Positions 1 through 6,596 of a stretch of 64,000 nucleotides of DNA are shown in pieces (position 1 is the first letter of the stretch; each line of letters begins with the position of its first letter). This stretch comes from Bacillus sp. CH30_1T (GTDB lineage Bacteria > Bacillota > Bacilli > Bacillales > Bacillaceae_B): contig NZ_VTUY01000001.1 in NCBI RefSeq assembly GCF_008364765.1, positions 187,526-251,525 of the forward strand, written 5' to 3'. The notes beneath the pieces were generated by a model. It searched no databases. It was not told where the DNA came from and saw only the letters and a list, made by a program, of their open reading frames with translations. The translations under genes and the position numbers were made by a program.

Positions 1-85
1 CATAAAGCGCACAACCGGGCACATAAAAAACAAGCCCAAAAAGGTAAACACATGCAAATGAACTAGCACCAAGGAGGCTGAGGCC

Positions 86-850
86 ATGAAAGATCGCAAC
101 CAGCAGCTGATCGGACACTTGGAAGAACTCAGGAGCCGAGCCATTAAAACCGTACTCGCTTTCATTGGATTTCTTATAGTGGGGCTCGCTTTTATGAAAC
201 CGATCTACGGGTGGCTGATCAGAGATTTAGACATGAAGCTTGCGATTCTCGGACCGAGTGACATTTTATGGGTGTACTTGATGATAGCCGCGGTCTTCTC
301 ACTGGCTGCAACCATTCCTGTCGCTGCCTATCAAATTTGGCGGTTTGTCGCTCCAGGTCTGAGTCCAACAGAAAGAAAAGTCACCTTACGCTTCATACCA
401 GCCTTGTTCTTTTTGTTCATATTCGGCATTGGGTTCGGTTACTTTTTACTTTTTCCGATCGTCCTGAATTTTTTAACCACCCTGTCAGCCGGCCAATTTG
501 AAACGATGTTCACGGTGGAAAAGTACTTTCGATTTATGCTGCACCTTACACTACCTTTTGGCTTGTTATTTGAAATGCCTTTAGTGATCGTCTTTCTGAC
601 GGTACTTGGCATTTTGGACCCGGCCAAATTGAAGAAATCAAGAAGGATCGCCTATTTTTTGCTGATTGTCATTTCCGTGTTGATTACGCCGCCGGATTTC
701 CTTTCAGATGTACTCGTCATCCTGCCGCTTCTCCTTTTATATGAAATCAGCATTACATGTTCAACGATCGCTTATAAGAAACGCGCTTCTCAATCAGCAG
801 ATTCCAATGCAGTTCAAGAAAATTTAGTTCTAAGGAGTGAAAAGACGTGA
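86..850 (+). CDS. tatC: Sec-independent protein translocase TatC
   Basis: This 254-residue polytopic membrane protein has the TatC hallmark HLEELRSR at residues 10-17, about six hydrophobic segments and the conserved FVAPGL...E region after the second segment. TatC binds twin-arginine signal peptides and, with TatA, exports folded proteins. The ATG at 86 follows a strong AAGGAGG site. The stop overlaps the GTG start of the phosphatase gene (GTGA at 847-850), and tatA follows, so the three genes form one operon. B. subtilis has a comparable TatAd-TatCd pair dedicated to the phosphodiesterase PhoD; here the putative cargo is a PhoX-type enzyme. No Pho box is visible in the 85 bases upstream, but the promoter may lie outside the window. 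Confidence 0.96.
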   Translation: MKDRNQQLIGHLEELRSRAIKTVLAFIGFLIVGLAFMKPIYGWLIRDLDMKLAILGPSDILWVYLMIAAVFSLAATIPVAAYQIWRFVAPGLSPTERKVTLRFIPALFFLFIFGIGFGYFLLFPIVLNFLTTLSAGQFETMFTVEKYFRFMLHLTLPFGLLFEMPLVIVFLTVLGILDPAKLKKSRRIAYFLLIVISVLITPPDFLSDVLVILPLLLLYEISITCSTIAYKKRASQSADSNAVQENLVLRSEKT

Positions 851-2280
851 ATAAACACGATATGAACAGAAGAGACTTTCTGAAAGCAAGCGGGATCAGT
901 ACAGCTGCCCTTGCCCTTGGTAGCACTGGATTGATGTCTTTCGGTGGAAATAAAGCATTTGCCGGCACATCCCAAAACAGGAAAGCGACTGGAGGCTATG
1001 GTCCCCTTGTCAAGGACCCTGGCGGCGTGATGGACCTTCCCCGCGGTTTCCAATACCGGATTATTTCAGAGGAAGGCAAAGCACTATCGGATGGCAGACC
1101 CGTCCCTGCCAAGTTCGATGGGATGGCCGCCTATAGTGGCCCCCATAACTCCACCATTCTCGTGAGAAATCATGAATTGAGCGGAAATAGTCAATACCCC
1201 GTGATTGGGAAAAATCCTTACCGTCGCGAAGAATCGGGTGGGACCACCTCCTTAGTCGTCGGCCCTAACCGCCAAGTCATGAAGGAATATGTCTCTTCTT
1301 CCGGTACTATCCGTAACTGCGCAGGCGGAGCGACTCCGTGGGGCACATGGCTCACGTGTGAAGAAACGCTGGAAGAAGGTCATGGCTATGTGTTTGAAGT
1401 AGATCCAAACAATCCTGAAGACAACATCTCGAAAACCCCGATCCGCGACATGGGTGCCTTTTCCCATGAAGCTACGGCCATTGACCCGGCAACAGGGATT
1501 GTCTATTTAACCGAAGACGCCGGTCCTAGTTATTTGTATCGCTACCTTCCTAACGACCGCAGTCAAAAGGTCGGTGCCCTGCAAAAAGGCGGAAAGCTTC
1601 AAGCGGCAGCATTCGAAGAGATGAGCAGAGACGAAACAAGCCATTTCCATACAGGTCAGAAATTCGGGATTGTATGGAAAGATGTAGATCCAGAAAAACC
1701 GACCCTTGATGCAGGCAGACATGGATGCATTGCCTTCAGCCGTCTGGAGGGAGCTTATTTTGAAGGCGGCGTGTTCTGGTTTGATGATACATCCGCCGGA
1801 GATAAAGATTTGGGCCGTGTGTACCGCTATATTCCGGCCACCAACACACTGGAGCTATTCTATGAATCTACAGCGCAAAATGATTTAGAAATGCCTGATA
1901 ATATTTGCATCACTCCCTGGGGAGACCTATGGATTGCTGAAGACGGCGGCGGAGTCGATCGTGTCATCGGGATGACACCAGAAGGCGAAACGTATGTGTT
2001 CGCAGAAAATAAAGTGAACAGTTCCGAGCTTGCAGGGCCAACGTTCTCTACAGACGGCCGAACATTCTTCATCAATATTCAATCACCCGGGATGACCTTT
2101 GCGATCTGGGGACCATTCGCCAGAAAAAATGCATCCCGCAGAAGGCTGATGGGCCATGCTGCACCGCCCTCTGCCTACGCACCGAGAATTTCAGACAAAC
2201 TATCGGCGTTTGCGGAAGTTCAGGGAATGTCAGACTTAGAAGCAGCTGCGTTCGCACGCCATGGCATGCCCATTCTATAA
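847..2280 (+). CDS. phoX: PhoX-family (DUF839) phosphatase with Tat signal
   Basis: The 477-residue product opens with a twin-arginine signal, NRRDFLKASG, followed by a hydrophobic stretch and a probable cleavage site near AFAG (residues about 37-40). The mature part matches PhoX/DUF839 enzymes, including the characteristic segment with CAGG..PWGTWLTCEE at about residues 155-172. Family members are Ca/Fe-dependent alkaline phosphatases or phosphodiesterases that release phosphate from esters outside the membrane. The GTG start at 847 overlaps the tatC stop and follows AAGGAGTG. Its position between tatC and tatA strongly suggests it is the dedicated cargo of this translocase. Whether it is a true PhoX or another DUF839 hydrolase cannot be settled by eye. 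Confidence 0.88.
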   Translation: MNKHDMNRRDFLKASGISTAALALGSTGLMSFGGNKAFAGTSQNRKATGGYGPLVKDPGGVMDLPRGFQYRIISEEGKALSDGRPVPAKFDGMAAYSGPHNSTILVRNHELSGNSQYPVIGKNPYRREESGGTTSLVVGPNRQVMKEYVSSSGTIRNCAGGATPWGTWLTCEETLEEGHGYVFEVDPNNPEDNISKTPIRDMGAFSHEATAIDPATGIVYLTEDAGPSYLYRYLPNDRSQKVGALQKGGKLQAAAFEEMSRDETSHFHTGQKFGIVWKDVDPEKPTLDAGRHGCIAFSRLEGAYFEGGVFWFDDTSAGDKDLGRVYRYIPATNTLELFYESTAQNDLEMPDNICITPWGDLWIAEDGGGVDRVIGMTPEGETYVFAENKVNSSELAGPTFSTDGRTFFINIQSPGMTFAIWGPFARKNASRRRLMGHAAPPSAYAPRISDKLSAFAEVQGMSDLEAAAFARHGMPIL

Positions 2281-2301
2281 ACCCAACAGGAGGCGGAAAT
2301 T

Positions 2302-2535
2302 ATGCTAACGAATATCGGAATCCCAGGATTAATTCTCGTACTAGTCATTGCGTTGATCATCTTTGGACCTTCCAAACTACCAGAAATCGGACGTGCTTTC
2401 GGAAGTACATTAAAAGAATTCAAAAGTGCTACCAGTGACCTTATGAACGGGAACGATCAAGAGAAGAGTACCTCTGCAGACGAAGGGCAACGACTGAAAG
2501 CCGTGGAAAAAGACAAACAACAGACAGGCAGCTGA
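2302..2535 (+). CDS. tatA: Sec-independent protein translocase TatA
   Basis: This 77-residue protein has the TatA plan: a short N-terminal membrane helix (residues 5-20), the [14 protein letters not shown] hinge at about 22-36, an amphipathic helix and a charged, disordered tail. TatA oligomers form the export path once TatC has bound a twin-arginine substrate. It sits 21 bases after the phosphatase gene with its own AGGAGG site, and the tat operon ends at the hairpin at 2553-2577. FGP at the hinge is normal for TatA rather than TatB. Confidence 0.96.
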   Translation: MLTNIGIPGLILVLVIALIIFGPSKLPEIGRAFGSTLKEFKSATSDLMNGNDQEKSTSADEGQRLKAVEKDKQQTGS

Positions 2536-2552
2536 CATTCTTCACAAAAAAG

Positions 2553-2577
2553 CGTCCAGAGTTTCTTACTCTGGACG
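2553..2577 (+). terminator. Bidirectional rho-independent terminator after tatA
   Basis: CGTCCAGAG (2553-2561) pairs perfectly with CTCTGGACG (2569-2577) around a 7-base loop, with T runs on the + side and A runs before it. It can end both the tat operon and the converging remnant at 2603-2839. Confidence 0.9.
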
Positions 2578-2602
2578 TTTTTGATGACAGGAATACATTT
2601 CT

Positions 2603-2839
2603 CTATCTTTGACCGTTCTCCTCTTTCTCTTTCAAATAGTTTTTATATACCTCTCTTGCCTTATCCGTTTTCGGCTTTTCATTGATTATTCTTTTATGTA
2701 TGTCACTTAACAGATAAAGTCCCCTGAACAAACAACCTGCAAGGATACCGAAAGCAAGGATGCCGCCTACCTAGGGTCCAGATATAAATAAGACCAAACC
2801 TAGTATACTTGCTAAAAAAATTGATAGTATCAAGTACAA
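2603..2839 (-). pseudogene. Small two-TM membrane protein gene broken by an in-frame TAG
   Basis: Read on the minus strand from a TTG at 2839, preceded by AAGGGG at an 8-base distance, the frame gives a hydrophobic helix (YLILSIFLASILGLVLFISGP), then a TAG at 2771-2773. It continues in the same frame through a second hydrophobic stretch (GGILAFGILAGCLFRG) and a charged tail ending KEKEENGQR before TAG at 2603-2605. It would encode 78 residues without the internal stop. The continuity of protein-like composition on both sides of the stop argues for a recent nonsense mutation. I do not recognise the family. Confidence 0.5.
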
Positions 2840-2940
2840 ACGAATAAATCCCCTTTTTATCTATTGATTTATTTCTCTTTGATCGTAAAGAGTAAAACTT
2901 CAGCTCTACAACACTGACACGCCTGTGGATGGTTTTGAAG

Positions 2941-3070
2941 ATTCCCCAGAATGAAAAAATAAGCACGAGAACTGTTGCCGTGCTTTTACTTCCTTAATGC
3001 CTCAAATGTTTTTAGTTAAGTATTGTAAACTTTTTTCTATTCATCTAAATACTACTTTAAGTTTTATTTA
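2941..3070. repeat. 130-bp direct repeat, copy A
   Basis: This stretch closely matches 5147-5276 in the same orientation. Both begin TTCCCCAGA, contain the small hairpin AAGCACG...CGTGCTT (here 2961-2967/2979-2985) and end in GTTTTATTTA. The copies diverge immediately afterwards: copy A abuts the truncated transposase, whose last three codons and stop lie in the repeat, and copy B abuts the unassigned immunity-like gene. Confidence 0.85.
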
Positions 3071-4010
3071 TTTCTTCCCCATTCACTTTCGCTTTGTCAA
3101 ACCACTGACAAAACCTCTCTTTGAGTTCATATGCCTGTTTCAATTCATGGGACATCTCGAGATACCTTTGAAGATACCACTGATCGCTCTCATTTAATTT
3201 ATCTGACCTCTTATAAAACACATGTCGCATCTTCTTACATTTCTTCCGATCATAGTCATGCCAACTAGATTGTATCCTTCTTCTCACACCATCAAGTGCC
3301 CAATAAATATAGCGGACAAAGTGGAAGCAGTCGGCCACAATGACGGGCTTATCAAGAGCTTGTTGTACAGCTACCTTAAACGATTGGCTCATATCCATTA
3401 CGACCACCTCCACTTGAGAACCATTTCTTCTTAGGTAGTGTTTAATGGTGTTTTTATAACGATTTGGAAGGATATCGATCGGTTCTCTGGTAATCCCATT
3501 CGCGATAAGGAGCTGGTATTTCCCTTCTTTTGTATCCCCTTTGTACTCATCTATGGCAATGACCTTAGGCAGTTCTTTAGCTTCTTCGTTGACCGTAACT
3601 TCTGCCAATTGATCAAAGCGCCTTACCACAGTGGAAGCCGAAGTCCCATACACTTCTGCCGTTTCTTTAAAGGTCTTCCCCTTAATACTTCGGATCTTTA
3701 AAGCCTGATTAAACTCTACTGATAACCGTTGGTATCGTTCCACAAAGGAGTTTTTTTCTGCAAATCTTTTTCCACAGGAGCAAGCATAGCGTCTCTTTCT
3801 GTAGAAAAGAAGCGTATGTCTTTCAAACACCTTTAGATGTTTAATCTTTTGTATCCGGTAATCATGAACTTTCATTGTGCTGGTCGCACATTCTGGACAT
3901 TTGTGTGACTTAAGAGGAAGCTCTATATGTAAACAAAGTCGCTCATCCACTTCTTCCATCTTCGTGATGTTTACTTCTTCAAAACCAGGCAACATTATGA
4001 TAGAATTCAT
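3057..4010 (-). pseudogene. ISL3-family transposase, C-terminally truncated
   Basis: The 317-residue product has the ISL3 (IS204/IS1001/IS1165) layout: an N-terminal zinc-finger pair (CPEC at 38-41 and CSC downstream), a helix-turn-helix region (KTFKETAEVYGTSASTVVRR) and the start of the DDE domain with AIDEYKG and VVMDMSQSFK supplying the first two acidic residues. Family members usually exceed 390 residues, and the region with the third catalytic acid is missing. The frame ends in borrowed sequence (GEEINKT) where repeat A begins. The protein is therefore expected to be inactive. Confidence 0.85.
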
Positions 4011-4112
4011 TATGCACGTATCTCCAATCTTTACTTGTTTCTCGACAATTCAAGTATAAAAGACTGGGCGATTACGTGCATTTTTTGTGTCTTCTAATTG
4101 TGTAAGAACCCC
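3057..4112 (-). mobile_element. ISL3-family insertion sequence remnant, 3' end lost
   Basis: This is an insertion sequence remnant consisting of the transposase gene (3057-4010) and its upstream end. The likely terminal repeat GGGGTTCTTACACAATT, read on the minus strand, lies at 4096-4112. No matching repeat is visible at the other side, where the sequence changes at 3070 into the 130-bp repeat A. The element has therefore lost its downstream terminus and should be immobile on its own. Confidence 0.65.
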
Positions 4113-4137
4113 AACAAATATTATAGAACCTAAAAAA

Positions 4138-4172
4138 AAGCACTTGATGCCAATAATGACAATCAAGTGCTT
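4138..4172 (-). terminator. Terminator after the GAD-like immunity gene
   Basis: AAGCACTTGAT (4138-4148) pairs with ATCAAGTGCTT (4162-4172). On the minus strand a long T run follows, at 4131-4138 on the + strand as A's, so it should end transcription from the immunity gene at 4203-4757. Confidence 0.85.
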
Positions 4173-4202
4173 TTAGTTAAGTCTGTAACATTCTCTTGAA
4201 GA

Positions 4203-4757
4203 TTACTGAACTGGTCCCATAAATTCAGTAATAATAAGAATGTGTTCCTTCATTTTTACTTTCTTTAGGTTCTCGACTTTCTCTGCTCCACCTAAACCTA
4301 GTAAAGGGGTATAGCCAAAGCATTCACCATACTCTGGTTCTTTATATTTTTCTATTGCTTCTGGATAAGGAAGCCAATCTAATGCCTTCTGTCTAAACGC
4401 CTCTTCCTCTAAAAATCTAAGAAATAGGGAATATTTTGAAGCTAGCACTTTTGTTTTACCTTTTCGGTAGTTAATCATTACAAGATAAGACTCTTGGTTT
4501 TCATCCTTTTCAAACAGTATAACATCACCCATGGATGTACTGAAAATAGGTATTGTTCCTTCGCTTCTTAAATAAGAATCATTTACTAAAGTGCTAAACT
4601 CATCAGGGTTAATTATTTTTAAATAACCATTCATAAATGTACCATACCCATATGTTTTCCATGCTTCGATCAACTCTTTTGGGAGTATATCTTTATATTT
4701 ATGAATTGTATATTCCTCTACTTCACTTACCTTCTTAAAATCATTAAATAAGCTCAA
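4203..4757 (-). CDS. GAD-like / DUF1851 immunity protein (Tdi1-like)
   Basis: The 184-residue product has the GAD-like plus DUF1851 architecture of T6SS immunity Tdi1: an N-terminal LPKELIEAWKTYG-type segment (about residues 25-40), a central IPIFSTSMGDVILFE strand region and a C-terminal GYTPLLGLGGAEKVENL segment near 148-164. Tdi1-type proteins neutralise Ntox15 DNases, and the gene lies 14 bases downstream of an Ntox15 fragment, so the pairing is coherent. The start is TTG at 4757, preceded by GAGGAGG at 8 bases. It appears intact even though its toxin is truncated, which is expected if protection against siblings still pays. Confidence 0.82.
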   Translation of the reverse strand: MSLFNDFKKVSEVEEYTIHKYKDILPKELIEAWKTYGYGTFMNGYLKIINPDEFSTLVNDSYLRSEGTIPIFSTSMGDVILFEKDENQESYLVMINYRKGKTKVLASKYSLFLRFLEEEAFRQKALDWLPYPEAIEKYKEPEYGECFGYTPLLGLGGAEKVENLKKVKMKEHILIITEFMGPVQ

Positions 4758-4771
4758 ATTACAAACCTCCT

Positions 4772-5131
4772 CTAATGTATAAGCTTAACATTTAAATACG
4801 TATTTTTACGCTGCTCAGGTGTCATTAATTGAGCTAGTTCTTCTATTTGTTCATCGACAATATCAATTCTATATTTCCACTGTGATCCAATTGATGAGTT
4901 TATTCTTTTATCTCCCATGCCGCCAATATTTAGCGGGTTACCGCCTGCTATTTGGTCTGGATTGTGAAGTGCTGCTTGCGTTTCCAACCAACTATTTGCT
5001 TGTAACTCAGATTCTTCCCAAGACATACCACTTTCAAATAATTCTTCTATTTTTTTATTTAAAGCTTTCTCCCGAGCTGCTTGTTGTGCAGCATTACCTT
5101 CTATTGCACGCCCTTGTTCAATATAGCACGG
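4772..5131 (-). pseudogene. Ntox15 (Tde-like) DNase toxin tip without delivery domain
   Basis: The frame encodes the C-terminal part of a polymorphic toxin type 15 domain: GRAIEGNAAQQAAREKA, then HNPD (the HxxD catalytic motif of Tde DNases, about 64 residues from the end) and the signature NPLNIGGMGDKRINSS before MTPEQRKNTYLNVKL. An internal ATG at 5026 would give only 84 residues, and no ribosome site is visible there. Upstream, the toxin-like composition stops around 5128, where repeat B sequence starts; the LXG/pre-toxin delivery part and the first part of Ntox15 are absent. It is best read as an orphan toxin module left beside its immunity gene. Confidence 0.8.
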
Positions 5132-5146
5132 GGACGGTTCTGATGC

Positions 5147-5276
5147 TTCCCCAGAGTATAAAAATAAGCACGAGAACTGTTTCCGTGCTTTTTCTTCCTT
5201 TAATGCCTCAAGTGTTTTTAGTTAAGTATTGTAAACTTTTTTCTATTCATCTAAATACTACTTTAAGTTTTATTTA
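5147..5276. repeat. 130-bp direct repeat, copy B
   Basis: This is the second copy of the sequence at 2941-3070, same orientation, with a few substitutions and indels. It carries the hairpin AAGCACG (5166-5172) / CGTGCTT (5184-5190) followed by TTTTT. It lies just downstream of the immunity-like gene at 5286-5918 and probably began as that gene's 3' flank. Confidence 0.85.
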
Positions 5277-5285
5277 TAAAGATTT

Positions 5286-5918
5286 TTAAATTAAGAATAC
5301 ACTAATGTCTTCATCGGTAAGATTATTTCCCTCCCCATGTTCTATCAGTAGATCTTTAACTTCTTTATTAAATATATAAATCAGAAATAGTTTCTTAAAA
5401 GCAAAGAAGAGTGCTCTTTTCTTACTGATAGGTGAAGTAGAGCTGATGGTCTTCCCATCTTCACCTCTATACTTAACTATAAATTTATCATCTTCTGCAT
5501 CTATTATTATTCTGTTAGTTTTTAAGATGGTGTCATTTAAAGAAAACAGAGTTGGGGGGATCCCTATTAGATATATGGCTTCATGAAACTTTCTTTCATT
5601 AAATTCCGGACCACCAATATCAAATTCCTCATGTTCCATCATAAACGGACGGATTCTTTTAGTAAAATAGAAGGCAGTCAGCCTATTCATTAAAAAGTAC
5701 ACTGCTGCTTCCTTTTCTGATTTGAACTGTTTTATCACTTTTTCATTAGGGACTTCTTGTCTCTCAACCAACAGTGAGCCAAATTCCCACTCTTCCCTTA
5801 CTTTTTTTAGATAGTGATAGTTTTCATAAGGGGGATTTATTTCAACTAACTTGTCAGGTTCTATTGTTATCTGCTTTCCTGCCTTATTCATGATTTTTGC
5901 TACAATGCTAATGTTCAT
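5286..5918 (-). CDS. Unassigned immunity-like protein in LXG toxin locus
   Basis: The 210-residue acidic protein has no signal peptide. A repeated-helix middle (KEAAVYFLMNRLTAFYF, about 70-86) and a C-terminal basic helix (KKRALFFAFKKLFLIYIF) bracket a beta-rich part. I do not recognise the family with confidence; Imm59 is a possibility. The ATG at 5918 has GAGGTGA upstream, and that ribosome site overlaps the stop of a displaced pre-toxin fragment (5928-6101). It thus occupies exactly the position of an immunity gene directly after a toxin gene. The inference of immunity function comes from this context and not from a recognised domain. Confidence 0.6.
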   Translation of the reverse strand: MNISIVAKIMNKAGKQITIEPDKLVEINPPYENYHYLKKVREEWEFGSLLVERQEVPNEKVIKQFKSEKEAAVYFLMNRLTAFYFTKRIRPFMMEHEEFDIGGPEFNERKFHEAIYLIGIPPTLFSLNDTILKTNRIIIDAEDDKFIVKYRGEDGKTISSTSPISKKRALFFAFKKLFLIYIFNKEVKDLLIEHGEGNNLTDEDISVFLI

Positions 5919-5927
5919 CTCGTCACC

Positions 5928-6101
5928 TCAATGACTAATTTCACGAATATAGCCGAGTAGTGCTGCCAGGCCAAAGCTGTTTAACCAATTTTCCTTTGAA
6001 TAGACATCATCAGGGTTCAGAGCAACGTTAAAGAGGTCCATGCCACCCATCGTCAGGTAGTTGATAAAGTCATTACTGAAGTCATGAGCTATTACTTTCA
6101 T
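5928..6101 (-). pseudogene. Displaced pre-toxin fragment of an LXG toxin
   Basis: A 57-codon frame contains DFINYLTMGGMDLF, then NPDDVYSKENWLNSFGLAAL, nearly identical to the middle of the LXG toxin at 6597-8348 (its residues about 313-358, where the text reads NPEDTYSKEHWLNSFGLAAL). After that it ends abruptly in GYIREISH and a stop. There is no ribosome site before the ATG. This is a partial duplicate of the LXG gene that once carried a different C-terminal toxin, whose immunity gene (5286-5918) remains. Confidence 0.8.
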
Positions 6102-6148
6102 ACAAGCATTAACTATGTTGTCCGAAACAAAAATTTTTCACAAAAAAC

Positions 6149-6184
6149 AAAGCACCAGTTGCCTATTAGACATTCAAGTGCTTT
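6149..6184 (-). terminator. Weak hairpin after Imm22 gene
   Basis: AAAGCAC (6149-6155) pairs with GTGCTTT (6178-6184) around a 22-base loop. On the minus strand it is followed by a T-rich tract (6128-6147 as A/T on +). It is a modest terminator candidate for the imm22 end of the operon. Confidence 0.45.
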
Positions 6185-6208
6185 ACTCTAAACTGTATAA
6201 TAGCAAGT

Positions 6209-6592
6209 TTAATCTATATACTCTGCTGTACCTATAAAATCTAGTTTGTATGCATTTTTGTTTATTGAATTTACAGCTCTACCATCTGTATCATAATTAT
6301 AGTTAAAAATTAAAATAATGGTATTATATTTCGAATTTAACTTAACATCCATAAACTGCTTTATTAATTGATCATCATATGAAAAATCCACTAGAAGCTC
6401 TTTTATATCATCTTCAGCATCCTGTATCCAATCTTTTTCGATTAAGTCTCTGTCATAATACCCTAATTTAAAATCTCTCTCAAAATCAGAAGGAATACTA
6501 TCACCATCTTCATCATATTTTATTTCAGTGTATTTCTCTAGCTCATCAAAATTGCTGAAGTTTCCCAACCATAAAGAAACATCGTTTTTCAT
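6209..6592 (-). CDS. Immunity protein 22 (Imm22/DUF4284)
   Basis: The 127-residue acidic protein opens with VSLWLGNFSNFDELEKYTE, which fits the Imm22 (DUF4284) N-terminus, followed by the DGDSIPSDFERDF segment. It should bind and neutralise the toxic C-terminus of the adjacent LXG protein. Its AGGAGG site is formed by the last two Arg codons of the toxin gene and sits only a few bases from the ATG. Translation of toxin and antidote is therefore physically linked. No transmembrane segment is present, so protection would act in the cytoplasm. Confidence 0.8.
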   Translation of the reverse strand: MKNDVSLWLGNFSNFDELEKYTEIKYDEDGDSIPSDFERDFKLGYYDRDLIEKDWIQDAEDDIKELLVDFSYDDQLIKQFMDVKLNSKYNTIILIFNYNYDTDGRAVNSINKNAYKLDFIGTAEYID

Positions 6593-6596
6593 TTTT

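Noticed and set aside
2703-2966. Minus-strand 87-codon frame near the tat operon
   Set aside because: It overlaps the broken small membrane gene in another frame, and the protein-like signal is in that frame, not this one.
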